The position numbers and the translations under genes are program-made. Of a stretch of DNA of 64,000 bases, positions 1 to 10,199 are shown piece by piece. The notes below the pieces were generated by a model, which was not told where the DNA came from, did no database searches, and saw only the letters and a program-made list of their open reading frames with translations. Within the stretch, counting starts at the first letter, position 1. The number at the start of each line of letters is the position of its first letter. This DNA is from Burkholderiales bacterium PBB3 (GTDB lineage Bacteria; Pseudomonadota; Gammaproteobacteria; Burkholderiales; Burkholderiaceae_C): assembly GCA_002256115.1 (NCBI GenBank), contig NKIK01000022.1, positions 1 to 64,000 of the forward strand, written 5' to 3'.

Positions 1-742
1 TCAGGGCCTTGGACGGATCAGGGTGGGTTTCCATGAACAGGCCCGCCACACCGACTGCTACCGCGGCGCGTGCTAACACAGGGACCATTTCGCGCTGGCC
101 GCCAGAGCTGGTGCCCTGACCGCCGGGCAATTGCACCGAGTGCGTGGCATCAAACACCACCGGCGCGCCGGTATTGCGCATGATGGCCAGGCTGCGCATA
201 TCGCTCACCAGGTTGTTATAGCCAAAGCTGGCGCCGCGTTCGCAGGCCAAGAAGCTGTCTTCGTTCAACCCCGCTTCTTTGGCAGCGGCACGCGCTTTGT
301 CGATGACATTCTTCATGTCGCCAGGGGCCAGGAATTGCCCCTTCTTGATGTTGACCGGCTTGCCACTTTGCGCCACGGCGCGGATGAAATCGGTTTGGCG
401 GCACAGGAAAGCCGGTGTTTGCAGTACGTCGACAACTGACGACACTTGCGCAATTTGCGATTCGTCATGAATGTCAGTTAGCACCGGTACACCCAGCTCG
501 CGTTTGACCTTGGCCAAAATTTCCAGGCCCTTGTCGATGCCGGGACCGCGAAAGGTCGTACCGCTGGAGCGGTTGGCTTTGTCAAAACTACTTTTGAAAA
601 TGAAAGGAATACCCAGCGCGCTGGTAATTTCCTTCAAGGTGCCCGCGGTGTCCATCTGCAATTGCTCGGACTCAATCACGCAGGGGCCTGCAATCAGAAA
701 AATACGGTGCTCAAGTCCGACATCAAAGCCGCAAAGTTTCAT
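1..742 (-). CDS. kdsA: 3-deoxy-8-phosphooctulonate synthase (KDO-8-P synthase), 3' end cut by window edge
   Basis: Partial gene: about 247 of the usual ~284 residues are present and the C-terminus runs off the left edge. KdsA condenses phosphoenolpyruvate with arabinose 5-phosphate to KDO-8-phosphate for the lipopolysaccharide inner core, in the cytoplasm. The ATG at 742 gives MKLCGFDVG, followed by [10 protein letters not shown] (residues ~18-27), [31 protein letters not shown] and FDATHSVQ, all hallmarks of the family. The Cys in AGPC is Asn in the E. coli enzyme; Cys is known to mark metal-dependent KdsA, so I infer a metal-requiring form. The gene follows pyrG by 40 bp on the same strand and is probably cotranscribed with it, a common pair in this group. 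Confidence 0.95.
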   Translation of the reverse strand, partial: MKLCGFDVGLEHRIFLIAGPCVIESEQLQMDTAGTLKEITSALGIPFIFKSSFDKANRSSGTTFRGPGIDKGLEILAKVKRELGVPVLTDIHDESQIAQVSSVVDVLQTPAFLCRQTDFIRAVAQSGKPVNIKKGQFLAPGDMKNVIDKARAAAKEAGLNEDSFLACERGASFGYNNLVSDMRSLAIMRNTGAPVVFDATHSVQLPGGQGTSSGGQREMVPVLARAAVAVGVAGLFMETHPDPSKAL

Positions 743-744
743 AG

Positions 745-776
745 AGCCCCCACGCTTGTCGCTACGCGTACTGCGG
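745..776 (+). repeat. Short interspersed repeat, family AGCCCCCACGCTTGTC, copy 1
   Basis: AGCCCCCACGCTTGTCGCTA continuing to GTACTGCG fills most of the 40-bp gap between the pyrG stop and the kdsA start. The same text with a few changes recurs at 15561-15659, and a partial inverted match lies at 50781-50800. It must sit in the ribosome-binding region of kdsA if the two genes share a transcript. Confidence 0.6.
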
Positions 777-782
777 CGCGCA

Positions 783-2794
<2,012 letters not shown>

Positions 2795-4024
2795 ATGAAT
2801 GATTTAGCTGGAAAACACATCGTCCTAGGCCTCACCGGAGGCATCGCCTGCTACAAGGCAGCCGAGCTGTGTCGGGCGCTGATCAAAGAGGGTGCGACGG
2901 TACAGGTAGTCATGACCGAAGCCGCAGCCCAGTTCATCACGCCCGTGACCCTGCAGGCCCTCTCCAATCGCACGGTTTACGACTCGCAGTGGGACGCGCG
3001 GGAACGCAACAACATGCCCCACATCAATCTGAGCCGCGAGGCCGATGCGATTTTGATTGCGCCGTGCAGTGCCGATTTCATGGCCAAACTGCTGCACGGC
3101 CGGGCCGACGATCTGTTGAGCCTGATGTGCCTGGCGCGCCCCATTGATTCCGTGCCCTTGCTGGTGGCCCCGGCCATGAACCGCGAGATGTGGGCGCACC
3201 CGGCCACCCAGCGCAATCTGGCGCAACTGCAGGCCGATGGCGCAACTCTGTTAGGTGTGGGCAGCGGCTTTCAAGCCTGTGGCGAGACGGGTGACGGACG
3301 CATGCTGGAGCCGCAAGAGTTATTGCAAGACGTGATCGCGTTCTTTCAGCCTAAGGTGCTGGCGGGCGAGCATGTGCTGGTCACCGCAGGTCCGACGTTT
3401 GAAGCCATTGACCCGGTGCGCGGCATCACCAATTTGTCCAGCGGCAAGATGGGCTTTGCGATTGCGCGTGCGGCGCAGGAGGCCGGTGCCACGGTCACGC
3501 TGGTGGCAGGTCCGGTGCATTTGCCCACGCCACGCGGTGTGCAGCGTGTGGATGTGAAATCCGCTGCCAATATGCTCGTTCAAGCCGTGGATAGTGCGGG
3601 AGCAGCTACTATTTTTGTAGCAACGGCTGCCGTGGCCGACTGGCGACCTGCATCCACCGCTGAGCAAAAAATCAAGAAAGATGCGTCCGGCTTGCTCCCG
3701 GCACTGGAGTTTGTGGAAAACACCGACATCTTAGCCACCATCGCCCAATCACCCCGCGCGCAAAGCGGCGCACTGTATTGCGTAGGCTTTGCGGCCGAAA
3801 GCCACGACCTGCTGCAACATGCTACGGCCAAGCGCATCCGCAAAGGCGTGCCCCTGTTGGTCGGTAATATTGGCCCGGCCACTTTTGGCCAGGACGACAA
3901 CGCGTTGCTGCTGGTCGATGCCGATGGCGCGACCGAGATTGCGCGCAATGACAAGCTAACTTTGGCCCGCCGCTTGGTGGCGGAGATTGCCCAGCGCCGC
4001 AAGGCCGCTGCGAACCCCGCCTAG
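2795..4024 (+). CDS. coaBC: Bifunctional phosphopantothenoylcysteine decarboxylase / phosphopantothenate-cysteine ligase
   Basis: 409 residues. CoaBC makes 4'-phosphopantetheine on the way to coenzyme A: CoaB joins 4'-phosphopantothenate to cysteine using CTP, and the flavin-containing CoaC domain decarboxylates the product. The N-terminal CoaC half shows [11 protein letters not shown], the active-site His in [21 protein letters not shown] and [10 protein letters not shown]. The CoaB half starts at [18 protein letters not shown] and holds [10 protein letters not shown] and AAVADWRP. I chose the ATG at 2795 ([12 protein letters not shown]) because upstream in-frame sequence lies in the inverted repeat. 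The CoaB half carries an in-frame copy of a dispersed palindromic repeat (3584-3623) encoding [11 protein letters not shown] next to the conserved AAVADW strand. Confidence 0.96.
   Translation: MNDLAGKHIVLGLTGGIACYKAAELCRALIKEGATVQVVMTEAAAQFITPVTLQALSNRTVYDSQWDARERNNMPHINLSREADAILIAPCSADFMAKLLHGRADDLLSLMCLARPIDSVPLLVAPAMNREMWAHPATQRNLAQLQADGATLLGVGSGFQACGETGDGRMLEPQELLQDVIAFFQPKVLAGEHVLVTAGPTFEAIDPVRGITNLSSGKMGFAIARAAQEAGATVTLVAGPVHLPTPRGVQRVDVKSAANMLVQAVDSAGAATIFVATAAVADWRPASTAEQKIKKDASGLLPALEFVENTDILATIAQSPRAQSGALYCVGFAAESHDLLQHATAKRIRKGVPLLVGNIGPATFGQDDNALLLVDADGATEIARNDKLTLARRLVAEIAQRRKAAANPA
3584..3623 (+). repeat. Coding palindromic repeat, copy in coaBC
   Basis: The sequence GCCGTGGATAGTGCGGGAGC then AGCTACTATTTTTGTAGCAA is translated in frame as [13 protein letters not shown]. 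The same core occurs at 4565-4621 (inverted, intergenic), 15309-15340 (weak), 22365-22404 (intergenic), 43526-43566, 44858-44900 and 51628-51662. The inner part GCTAC...GTAGC can pair. Confidence 0.8.
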
Positions 4025-4110
4025 TTTTTCGAATCCCTTTTTCCTTGCTCTGTAGCCCGCCAGTCCCTGCGACACGCGGGCCCACCCTCAACGATCCCTC
4101 ACCATTCACC

Positions 4111-4557
4111 ATGCAAATCGACGTCAAAATTCTCGACCCCCGCCTGACCGATCAACTCCCCAGCTACGCCACGCCCGGTAGCGCCGGTCTGGACCTGCGC
4201 GCCTGTCTGACGGAACCTCTGACCCTGCAGCCCAATGCCTGGCAGCTAGTGCCTACCGGCATGGCCATTTACCTGGAAGACCCGGCCTACGCCGCGCTGA
4301 TCCTGCCGCGCTCCGGCCTGGGCCACAAGCATGGCATCGTGCTGGGCAACTTGGTGGGTTTAATTGACAGTGATTACCAGGGCCAACTGATGGTCAGCGC
4401 CTGGAATCGCAGTACTACCGCTTTCACCATTGAGCCCATGGAGCGCATCGCGCAACTGGTGATCGTGCCGGTGGTGCAGGCCCAGTTCAATGTGGTGAGC
4501 GAGTTCCCGGCTTCGCAGCGCGGTGAGGGCGGTTACGGATCGACGGGCAAGGCCTAG
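4111..4557 (+). CDS. dut: dUTP diphosphatase (dUTPase)
   Basis: 148 residues, the standard length of the trimeric enzyme, which hydrolyses dUTP to dUMP and pyrophosphate, keeping uracil out of DNA and supplying dUMP for thymidylate. All five motifs are visible: [10 protein letters not shown] (motif 1), [10 protein letters not shown] (2), [11 protein letters not shown] with the catalytic Asp (3), ERIAQLVI (4) and the C-terminal [10 protein letters not shown] (5). The start is the ATG at 4111 ([12 protein letters not shown]); upstream in-frame codons lack family similarity. The 86-bp gap after coaBC and shared orientation suggest the common coaBC-dut pairing. Confidence 0.96.
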   Translation: MQIDVKILDPRLTDQLPSYATPGSAGLDLRACLTEPLTLQPNAWQLVPTGMAIYLEDPAYAALILPRSGLGHKHGIVLGNLVGLIDSDYQGQLMVSAWNRSTTAFTIEPMERIAQLVIVPVVQAQFNVVSEFPASQRGEGGYGSTGKA

Positions 4558-4564
4558 TTTTACA

Positions 4565-4621
4565 TGGGATTGCGGGAGTCATTGCTATTGAATTAATAGC
4601 TTCTCCCGCACTATCCACGGC
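4565..4621 (-). repeat. Dispersed palindromic repeat, intergenic near-complete copy
   Basis: On the minus strand this reads GCCGTGGATAGTGCGGGAGA, then AGCTATTAATTCAATAGC, then a right arm with CTCCCGC. The outer stem GCGGGAG/CTCCCGC and inner stem GCTATT/AATAGC form a clear hairpin. It lies just after dut and could also work as a 3' stabilising or terminating hairpin. It is the most complete copy of the family found inside genes elsewhere in the window. Confidence 0.75.
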
Positions 4622-4662
4622 CTGAATGGCCGATTTGACTCTCAATGAAGTTTAGGAGCGCT

Positions 4663-6279
4663 ATGGCGAATAGCAAGTTTTGTGCGTGGGTCTTGGCGGC
4701 AGTGCTTGGCGCGGCGCAAGCCCAAAGCACTGACCATATTGGCCGTTATGAAAGCACGTTGTCTGACAAAGACGCGATCCTGCAAGTGACGCAAGACTTT
4801 CGGGATGCCTTGGTCAATAAAGACGGGAAAAAGTTGGCGGCCCTGCTGCTCAGCCCGCAGATATTGTTCTCATCGCCTCCGTCGCCCAACTATGTGAAGA
4901 AGCGCCAGGCGGATGGCGAGCCGACCTTCAATGGGATTGACCCCAAGGGGGCAGCCGGGTTCATCGAGTTCGTGGCGACTTCCAAAACACCTATTGAAGA
5001 GAAGTTCTACAACATCAAAGTCACGCAAGACGGTCATGTGGCTTGGGTGAGTTTTGACTTTGAGTTCTTGGAGAACAACCGCATTGAGAACTACGGTTTG
5101 GAAGCCTGGCAACTGCTCAAAACCGTAGACGGCAGTTGGAAGATTTTTAGCGTCGTGTGGTCATCCCACGGGGCTCCCAAAACCCTAAGCACCGCTACGA
5201 TTTCCGACCCAGCCTACCGCACGGCCCAACGGCTGGTGCCGGTGGAGGGCACCCGGCGGCTCAATATCTACTGCACAGGCAGCGGCTCGCCCACCGTTGT
5301 GTTGGATGCAGGTTTGGGTGACAGTGCGCGCGCTTGGGGCTTGGTGCAGCCCGAGATCAGCCCATTGACGCGGACCTGCGCCTATGACCGTGCGGGCTTG
5401 GGTTTCAGTGACCCCAGCAATCGGGCCGGTACCAGTGCCAACATCGTTGATGACTTGCACAGACTGTTGGGTAATGCGGATATCCAACCGCCGTATGTGC
5501 TGGTGGGGCACTCTTTTGGCGGCATGAACGTCAAACTGTTTGCGCGAACCTACACCCCCGAGGTTGCGGGCATGGTGTTGGTAGACCCCTCGCACGAGGA
5601 CCAATCCAGCATGATTTGGGATATTGATCCCGAATCCAAAGCGCAGAACCAGAGCTATTTGGAGTCACTGCAGGAATGCAAGCAAAGCACGGCGGATTGG
5701 GTCGAGGGCAGCGACCTATTCAAGCGATGCGTGGGGGAGGCCAGCCCGCGTTACACCCCGGAACTCAACGCCGTGGATACGCTACTGGCAAAGCAGCCAG
5801 CACGGCGTCAGGCCTGGGTGTCAGAGTTCGAAAACATCTTCATTGCCAGCAGTCAGCAACTTCGCTCGGCGAACGGGTCCTTGGGCGATATGCCGATCAT
5901 TGTGTTGACCAAAGAACCTGCCAAGCCCACCGCCAGAGAAACCCAAGCCATGCGGGACGCAAAAAACCAGGGCTGGATCAGGCTGCACAACCACATTGCG
6001 ACCCTGTCACCGCGCGGTGCTCGGCGCACAGTGGTTCCGAGTGGCCACTACATACAACAGGATCAGCCCGAGGCGGTGGTAGCTGCTATTCGGGGAGTTG
6101 TGTTGGCTAGCAGGGCATCCAAGCGTTACAAGCAATTCACTATAGTTTTAATCAAGCGCGAGTCTGTGCTGAACGAAGATTTGGTGTCGCCTACAAATGA
6201 CCCGTGCTCACCCGCCTCCAGCTCCAGGCAGTGGCGGGAGATGATTGCCAGTTGCGCTGGAGAAAGCACATCTTTGTAG
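4663..6279 (+). CDS. Secreted alpha/beta hydrolase with N-terminal SnoaL/DUF4440-like domain
   Basis: About 538 residues. A signal peptide is likely (MANSKFCAWVLAAVLGAAQA). Residues ~20-150 resemble the SnoaL/NTF2-like DUF4440 fold (DKDAILQVTQDFRDAL). From ~190 there is an alpha/beta hydrolase: GSGSPTVVLDAGLGDSARAW, CAYDRAGLGFSDPS, nucleophile elbow VGHSFGGMN and a late His in SGHYIQQDQPE. The substrate is unknown. I prefer the ATG at 4663, with AGGAG at 4654-4658, over the in-frame ATG at 4645. Hydrolase similarity appears to end near 6115 (AIRGVVLASR). The last ~55 residues read through the opposite strand of a gene remnant and end at a chance stop, so the native C-terminus is probably lost or extended by a rearrangement. 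Confidence 0.75.
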   Translation: MANSKFCAWVLAAVLGAAQAQSTDHIGRYESTLSDKDAILQVTQDFRDALVNKDGKKLAALLLSPQILFSSPPSPNYVKKRQADGEPTFNGIDPKGAAGFIEFVATSKTPIEEKFYNIKVTQDGHVAWVSFDFEFLENNRIENYGLEAWQLLKTVDGSWKIFSVVWSSHGAPKTLSTATISDPAYRTAQRLVPVEGTRRLNIYCTGSGSPTVVLDAGLGDSARAWGLVQPEISPLTRTCAYDRAGLGFSDPSNRAGTSANIVDDLHRLLGNADIQPPYVLVGHSFGGMNVKLFARTYTPEVAGMVLVDPSHEDQSSMIWDIDPESKAQNQSYLESLQECKQSTADWVEGSDLFKRCVGEASPRYTPELNAVDTLLAKQPARRQAWVSEFENIFIASSQQLRSANGSLGDMPIIVLTKEPAKPTARETQAMRDAKNQGWIRLHNHIATLSPRGARRTVVPSGHYIQQDQPEAVVAAIRGVVLASRASKRYKQFTIVLIKRESVLNEDLVSPTNDPCSPASSSRQWREMIASCAGESTSL

Positions 6280-6323
6280 TAGTGCACCAGCGTCGGGAAA
6301 AGTTTGTGAGTCTGTTTTTCCAT
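6126..6323 (-). pseudogene. Remnant of a gene start, possibly 2OG-Fe(II) oxygenase-like
   Basis: A 65-codon minus-strand frame from the ATG at 6323 (MEKQTHKLFPTLVHYYKDVL, later HGSFVGDTKSSFS). LFPT near the N-terminus followed by a Gly-Ser-rich segment resembles the beginning of putative 2OG-Fe(II) oxygenases, which are much longer. The frame stops at 6126, just where the neighbouring hydrolase loses family similarity. I read this as an N-terminal fragment left by a deletion or recombination. No good Shine-Dalgarno is seen. Assignment to the oxygenase family is tentative. Confidence 0.35.
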
Positions 6324-6374
6324 GATCGCAAACTGACAATTTTAGTGGCTGCCTCAAGCGCCGCGCCTGCCTTG

Positions 6375-7109
6375 TCAATCGTGCAGTGAACTCAAAAATT
6401 GCTTGAGCTCTGGCGTCTGCGGGTTGGCAAACAACTCTGCCGGTGCGCCGATCTCGTGCACTAGGCCCTGGTGCATGAAGATCACACGGTCGGCCACCTT
6501 GCGGGCAAAGCTCATCTCGTGCGTGACCATTAGCAGGGTCATGCCTTCATCCGCCAGCGTCTCCACCACACGCAGCACTTCGCCCACCAGTTCGGGGTCC
6601 AGCGCGCTGGTGATTTCGTCGCATAGCAGCACAGCGGGTTCCATGGCCAGCGCGCGGGCAATGGCCACGCGCTGCTGCTGCCCGCCGGACAACTGCTCGC
6701 CATACGCGTCAAACTTTTCGGCCAGGCCGACACGCTCCAGCAGCTTGCGGGCGAGGGCTTCATTGGCCGCCGCGTCTTTCTTCTTGACCAGGCCGGGCGC
6801 CAGCATGATGTTTTTGCCCACAGTGAGGTGGGGGAATAAATTAAAGCTCTGGAACACCATGCCCACATGCTGGCGCAGCTCGCGCATGGCGGCGGCATTC
6901 TTGTGCAGCAAGGGTTTGCCATCCACCGTCAGGCTGCCACTTTGAAATTCTTCCAGCCCGTTGATACAGCGCAGTAGCGTGCTCTTGCCGGAACCGCTTT
7001 TGCCGATGATGGCGATCACTTCACCGGGCTGCACCTGCAGGTCAATGCCTTTGAGCACTTCGTTGGCGCCATACGATTTGCGCAAGCCGGTGATTTCAAC
7101 GATGGACAT
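6375..7109 (-). CDS. Polar amino acid ABC transporter, ATP-binding protein (GlnQ/HisP type)
   Basis: 244 residues, the usual size for GlnQ/HisP ATPases that power uptake of polar amino acids at the inner membrane. It shows Walker A GKSGSGKST, Q-loop in MVFQSFNLFPHLTV, signature LSGGQQQR, Walker B LLCDEIT with the catalytic Glu, and the switch His in MVTHEMSFA. It is the last gene of a minus-strand set (regulator, binding protein, two permeases, ATPase) and overlaps the permease upstream by 14 bp, which indicates translational coupling. Which amino acid is carried cannot be read from the sequence. Confidence 0.93.
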   Translation of the reverse strand: MSIVEITGLRKSYGANEVLKGIDLQVQPGEVIAIIGKSGSGKSTLLRCINGLEEFQSGSLTVDGKPLLHKNAAAMRELRQHVGMVFQSFNLFPHLTVGKNIMLAPGLVKKKDAAANEALARKLLERVGLAEKFDAYGEQLSGGQQQRVAIARALAMEPAVLLCDEITSALDPELVGEVLRVVETLADEGMTLLMVTHEMSFARKVADRVIFMHQGLVHEIGAPAELFANPQTPELKQFLSSLHD

Positions 7110-7746
7110 GAATCTTCCTCTCCAGGTGCTTGGCGTACAGGCTGACGGGGTAGCACAGTAAAAAATACATGACGGCCACGCAACTGAAAATCAGGAACGG
7201 GCTGAAGGTGGCATTGGCGATGGTCTTGCCCACCTTGGTGAGCTCCATAAAGCCGATGACGGAGGCCAGCGCCGTGCCCTTGATGACTTGCACCAAGAAG
7301 CCGACTGTGGGTGGCACGGCAATCTTGATGGCCTGGGGCAGGATGATGTAGCGCAGTTGCTCGTAAAAGCTCAGCGCCAGGCTCTCCGAAGCCTCCCACT
7401 GCCCGCGCGGAATGGCGGCCACACAGCCACGCCAGATCTCGGTGAGGAAGGCGCTGGCATACAGCGTGAGGCCAATGCCGGCGGCCACCCAGGGCGATGT
7501 GTTGATGCCAAACAGGCCCAGACCGTAGTAGGCCAAGAACAGTTGCACCAGCAGCGGTATGCCCTGGAATAGCTGTACATAAGCGGCGACGATGGGGCCG
7601 ATGGCGGGCAGCTTGGTCAGGCGCAGCATCAGCAAGAGCAGGCCCACCGTACTGCCGCCGATAAAGGCGATGAGGGACAGCCCCACCGTCCAGCGCGCGG
7701 CCAGCAGCAGGTTGCGGATGATGTCCCAGAGGGAAAAATCCACCAT
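7096..7746 (-). CDS. Polar amino acid ABC transporter permease (HisM/GlnP type)
   Basis: 216 residues with several hydrophobic membrane spans and a standard ATPase-coupling loop (EASESLALSFYEQLRYIILP). The family hallmark FQGIPLLVQLFLAYYGLG is present. It forms the membrane channel together with the next permease. Start ATG at 7746 (MVDFSLWDIIRN); only 3 bp separate it from the upstream permease, and its end overlaps the ATPase start, so the genes are one operon. Confidence 0.93.
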   Translation of the reverse strand: MVDFSLWDIIRNLLLAARWTVGLSLIAFIGGSTVGLLLLMLRLTKLPAIGPIVAAYVQLFQGIPLLVQLFLAYYGLGLFGINTSPWVAAGIGLTLYASAFLTEIWRGCVAAIPRGQWEASESLALSFYEQLRYIILPQAIKIAVPPTVGFLVQVIKGTALASVIGFMELTKVGKTIANATFSPFLIFSCVAVMYFLLCYPVSLYAKHLERKIHVHR

Positions 7747-7749
7747 GGC

Positions 7750-8433
7750 TTACCTCCGCCCAAACAAAAATTTGGCACCCGCCCAGTTGAGCAGTTGCCG
7801 TGTGGCTATCGACAACACCAGGTAGATGGCACCCACGATGATGAAGGCCTCAAACGAGCGGAAGTTGTTGCTCTGGATCAGGTCGGCGGAGTAGCTCAGC
7901 TCTTTGGTCGAAATCTGCCCGCAGACGGAGGAGCCCAGCATCACGATGATGATCTGGCTGACCAGGCTGGGCCACACTTTCTTGAGCGCGGGTGGCAACA
8001 CCACGCGCACAAAGGTCTGGCTGCGGTTCAGCGCCAGGCTTTGCGCGGCTTCGATCTGGCCCTTGGGCGTGGCCTCCAGCCCGGCGCGGATGATCTCGGC
8101 GGCATAGGCACTCAGGTTGATCACCATGGCGATGATGGACGCGGTTTCTGCAGAAATCTTGACGCCCGCCGCAGGCAAACCAAAGAAGATGAAGAACAGC
8201 TGCACGATGAAGGGCGTGTTGCGGATCAGCTCCACATAGGCACCCACCGCAGTTTGTAGCCACACGGGGGCCAGGTTGGCACCAAAGCCCCGTGCCCGCA
8301 CCCAGGCGCAGGCCGTGCCCAGCAGCATGCCAATCAGCACAGAGATGGCGGTGAGCGACAGCGTCCACGCCACACCAGTCAGCAAGAGCTGCCACTCGGA
8401 CAGCACCGCCATAAAGTCGAGTTGAATCCGCAT
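7750..8433 (-). CDS. Polar amino acid ABC transporter permease (HisQ/GlnP type)
   Basis: 227 residues, membrane spanning, with RNTPFIVQLFFIFFGLP and the coupling loop EAAQSLALNRSQTFVRVVLP. It pairs with the downstream permease as a heterodimer. Start ATG at 8433 (MRIQLDFMAVLSEW). It lies 37 bp downstream of the periplasmic binding-protein gene. The intact EAA loops of these two permeases are a useful internal contrast with the degenerate loops of the permeases at 53.2-55.5 kb. Confidence 0.93.
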   Translation of the reverse strand: MRIQLDFMAVLSEWQLLLTGVAWTLSLTAISVLIGMLLGTACAWVRARGFGANLAPVWLQTAVGAYVELIRNTPFIVQLFFIFFGLPAAGVKISAETASIIAMVINLSAYAAEIIRAGLEATPKGQIEAAQSLALNRSQTFVRVVLPPALKKVWPSLVSQIIIVMLGSSVCGQISTKELSYSADLIQSNNFRSFEAFIIVGAIYLVLSIATRQLLNWAGAKFLFGRR

Positions 8434-8470
8434 AGCGATGCCGCCAGATGTTGAACGCAGCGTTCAGCGA

Positions 8471-9271
8471 TTACAGGGGCAAATCACCGGCTGGGCGACC
8501 CAACCATTTTTTGGCCAAGGTGTCGAGCTCGCCCGACTTCTTGGCCTCGGCCACGATCTCGTTCACCTTGGCCTTGAGCTTGTCTTCACCCTTGGCGACG
8601 CCAATGAAGTTGGGGCTTTCTTTCAGAAGCAGTTTGTATTCGCTGGAGAGTTGCGGGTTCTTGGTCATCATGTTGCCGGCCACCGATGCGCCCAGGGCCA
8701 CAAACTGCACCTGACCCGACACAAAGGCTGCGATGGTGGCGTTGTTGTCTTCAAAGCGTTTGGTGTCTACACCAGAGGGAGCGACCTTGCCCAGCTCTTG
8801 GTCTTCCATTGCGCCCCGGGTTACGCCCACCGACTTGCCCGCCAGATCGGCAAAGCTTTTAACGGCCATGTTCTTGGGGCCAAACACCGCCTGGAAGAAA
8901 GGCGAGTAGGCAGATGCGAAGTCGATGACTTTTTCGCGGTCGGGGTTTTTGCCCAAGGTGGCGATCACCAGATCGGCCTTGCGCGTTTGCAGCGCGGGGA
9001 TGCGGCTGGCGCTAACCACCGGCACCAGCTCCACGGCCACGCCCAGCTTCTTGCCGATGTAGTTGGCCATGTCGATGTCCAGGCCAATGGGCTTAAGGTC
9101 AGTACCGACAAAGCCGTAGGGTGCGGAGTCGGTTTGCACGGCGACTTTGAGCACTTTGCTTTTCAAGATGTCGTCCAGTGCGGTCTGTGCCTGTGCTCCC
9201 GCAGCGGCCAGCAAGGCCGCACAGGCCAGAGCCAAAGTGAAGTGGCGTTTGTTGAGTTGGACCAGTTTCAT
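8471..9271 (-). CDS. Periplasmic amino acid-binding protein of ABC transporter (SBP family 3)
   Basis: 266 residues. A signal peptide (MKLVQLNKRHFTLALACAAL with cleavage near AGAQAQ) is followed by a family 3 solute-binding domain: VLKVAVQTDSAPYGFVG, IGLDIDMANYIGKKLG, RKADLVIATLGKNPDREK. It captures an amino acid in the periplasm and delivers it to the two permeases encoded downstream. The ATG at 9271 has a good Shine-Dalgarno (AGGAG on the minus strand, 7 bases before the start). Its start overlaps the stop of the GntR regulator by the ATGA arrangement. Confidence 0.93.
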   Translation of the reverse strand: MKLVQLNKRHFTLALACAALLAAAGAQAQTALDDILKSKVLKVAVQTDSAPYGFVGTDLKPIGLDIDMANYIGKKLGVAVELVPVVSASRIPALQTRKADLVIATLGKNPDREKVIDFASAYSPFFQAVFGPKNMAVKSFADLAGKSVGVTRGAMEDQELGKVAPSGVDTKRFEDNNATIAAFVSGQVQFVALGASVAGNMMTKNPQLSSEYKLLLKESPNFIGVAKGEDKLKAKVNEIVAEAKKSGELDTLAKKWLGRPAGDLPL

Positions 9272-10041
9272 AGTAGAGCTCCTAGGTAGGTTGATGCGTC
9301 TTTGGAAGATTTCTTGGGAGGGCTTGTATGCAAGTCCTGTGCCGATGTGGGGCTGGGGGTGGCGGATGCGCCGGACAAAGGCTTGAGCGCATGGCGCAGC
9401 TCGGCCAGCGGATCGCCACTGGCGCTCTCCAGCTTGAGCGCGGCCTGCACGTGGCCGATGTGGACTTGCATCAATTGCTCGGCGCGCGCCCAGTCGCCTT
9501 GCTCCAGCGCCGCAACAATCTCCACATGTTCGGCGCAGGAGTGTGCGGCGTCATGGGACGACTGGTAAAGCATCGCAATCAGTGTGGTGCGGGCGGTGAA
9601 GTCGCGCAGCGTGTCGGCCAGCAGGCTGTTGCCCAGGCACTCGGCCAGGCACACATGGAAGTCGCCCAGCAGGAAACTGCGCAGGCCCACGTCTTCGCCC
9701 TTGACAGCCGCCTTTTCCTTGGCCAGGTGCGCTTTCAGTTGCTTGATCGCAGCCTTGCTGACCGAGGTGGTGCAACGGATCAGGCCCATCTCTATCACGC
9801 GGCGGGCTTCAAAGGCCTCGCGTGCTTCGGACAGGGACGGTTCAATCACATACCAACCGCGCCGGCTGCTCACGGTGACGATGCCGCGGGCGGCCAACTG
9901 GGTCAAAGCCTCACGGACGATGGTGCGGCTGCAGTCGAACAACATGGCCAGTTGCTGCTCGCCCAAGCGTGCGCCAGGGGCCAGCTTCTGGGCCATGACG
10001 GCTTCAATGATGCGGTTGCTGATATCGGTTGCGCTGGTCAT
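9268..10041 (-). CDS. GntR-family regulator, FadR/FCD subfamily
   Basis: 257 residues from the ATG at 10041 (MTSATDISNRIIEAVMAQKL). The N-terminal winged helix is recognisable: LAPGARLGEQQLAMLFDCSR, TIVREALTQLAARGIVTV, RRGWYVIEPS. The C-terminal helical FCD ligand domain has the expected His residues (FHVCLAECLGN, CAEHVEIVAALEQGD). FCD regulators usually sense small carboxylates or amino acids. It is the first gene of the transporter operon, so it probably controls that transporter and itself. Upstream in-frame sequence to 10353 lies in a repeat-like region and is unlikely to be coding. Confidence 0.88.
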   Translation of the reverse strand: MTSATDISNRIIEAVMAQKLAPGARLGEQQLAMLFDCSRTIVREALTQLAARGIVTVSSRRGWYVIEPSLSEAREAFEARRVIEMGLIRCTTSVSKAAIKQLKAHLAKEKAAVKGEDVGLRSFLLGDFHVCLAECLGNSLLADTLRDFTARTTLIAMLYQSSHDAAHSCAEHVEIVAALEQGDWARAEQLMQVHIGHVQAALKLESASGDPLAELRHALKPLSGASATPSPTSAQDLHTSPPKKSSKDASTYLGALL

Positions 10042-10071
10042 ACCAGCACATGGTGAGCAACTAACGTGCCA

Positions 10072-10083
10072 CTGGTATACAAG
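10072..10083. promoter_or_regulatory. Candidate GntR operator upstream of the transporter operon
   Basis: CTGGTATACAAG has a central GTATAC palindrome, about 30 bp upstream of the regulator start on its coding strand. Short GT..AC palindromes are typical for FadR-type GntR proteins. No second copy was found, so this is a suggestion only. Confidence 0.3.
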
Positions 10084-10113
10084 ATTTGTGCACCCAAAGC
10101 GGGAGGTTGGGCA

Positions 10114-10186
10114 CCAGATAGGGCCCAGGCGAGCACCCGAAGTGTGCGCTTCAGGCGCGGCTTGGTGCAAGCCGCCTGGGCTAGGG
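10114..10186. repeat. Structured intergenic repeat downstream of the diguanylate cyclase gene
   Basis: An 8-bp hairpin GCGGCTTG-GTG-CAAGCCGC (10157-10175) competes with a longer-range pairing GCCCAGGCG (10123-10131) / CGCCTGGGC (10173-10181). The left edge carries CCAGATAGGGC, also found at the inner edge of the right arm of the pyrG-coaBC inverted repeat (2684-2694). It may terminate the minus-strand GGDEF transcript, although there is no run of T. Confidence 0.45.
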
Positions 10187-10199
10187 CCGCGGGGCTTAC

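Noticed and set aside
6078..6112. GGTAGCTGCTATTCGGGGAG in the hydrolase gene looked like a repeat copy.
   Set aside because: Similarity is short, the order of parts is wrong, and PEAVVAAIR is a common native ending of such hydrolases.
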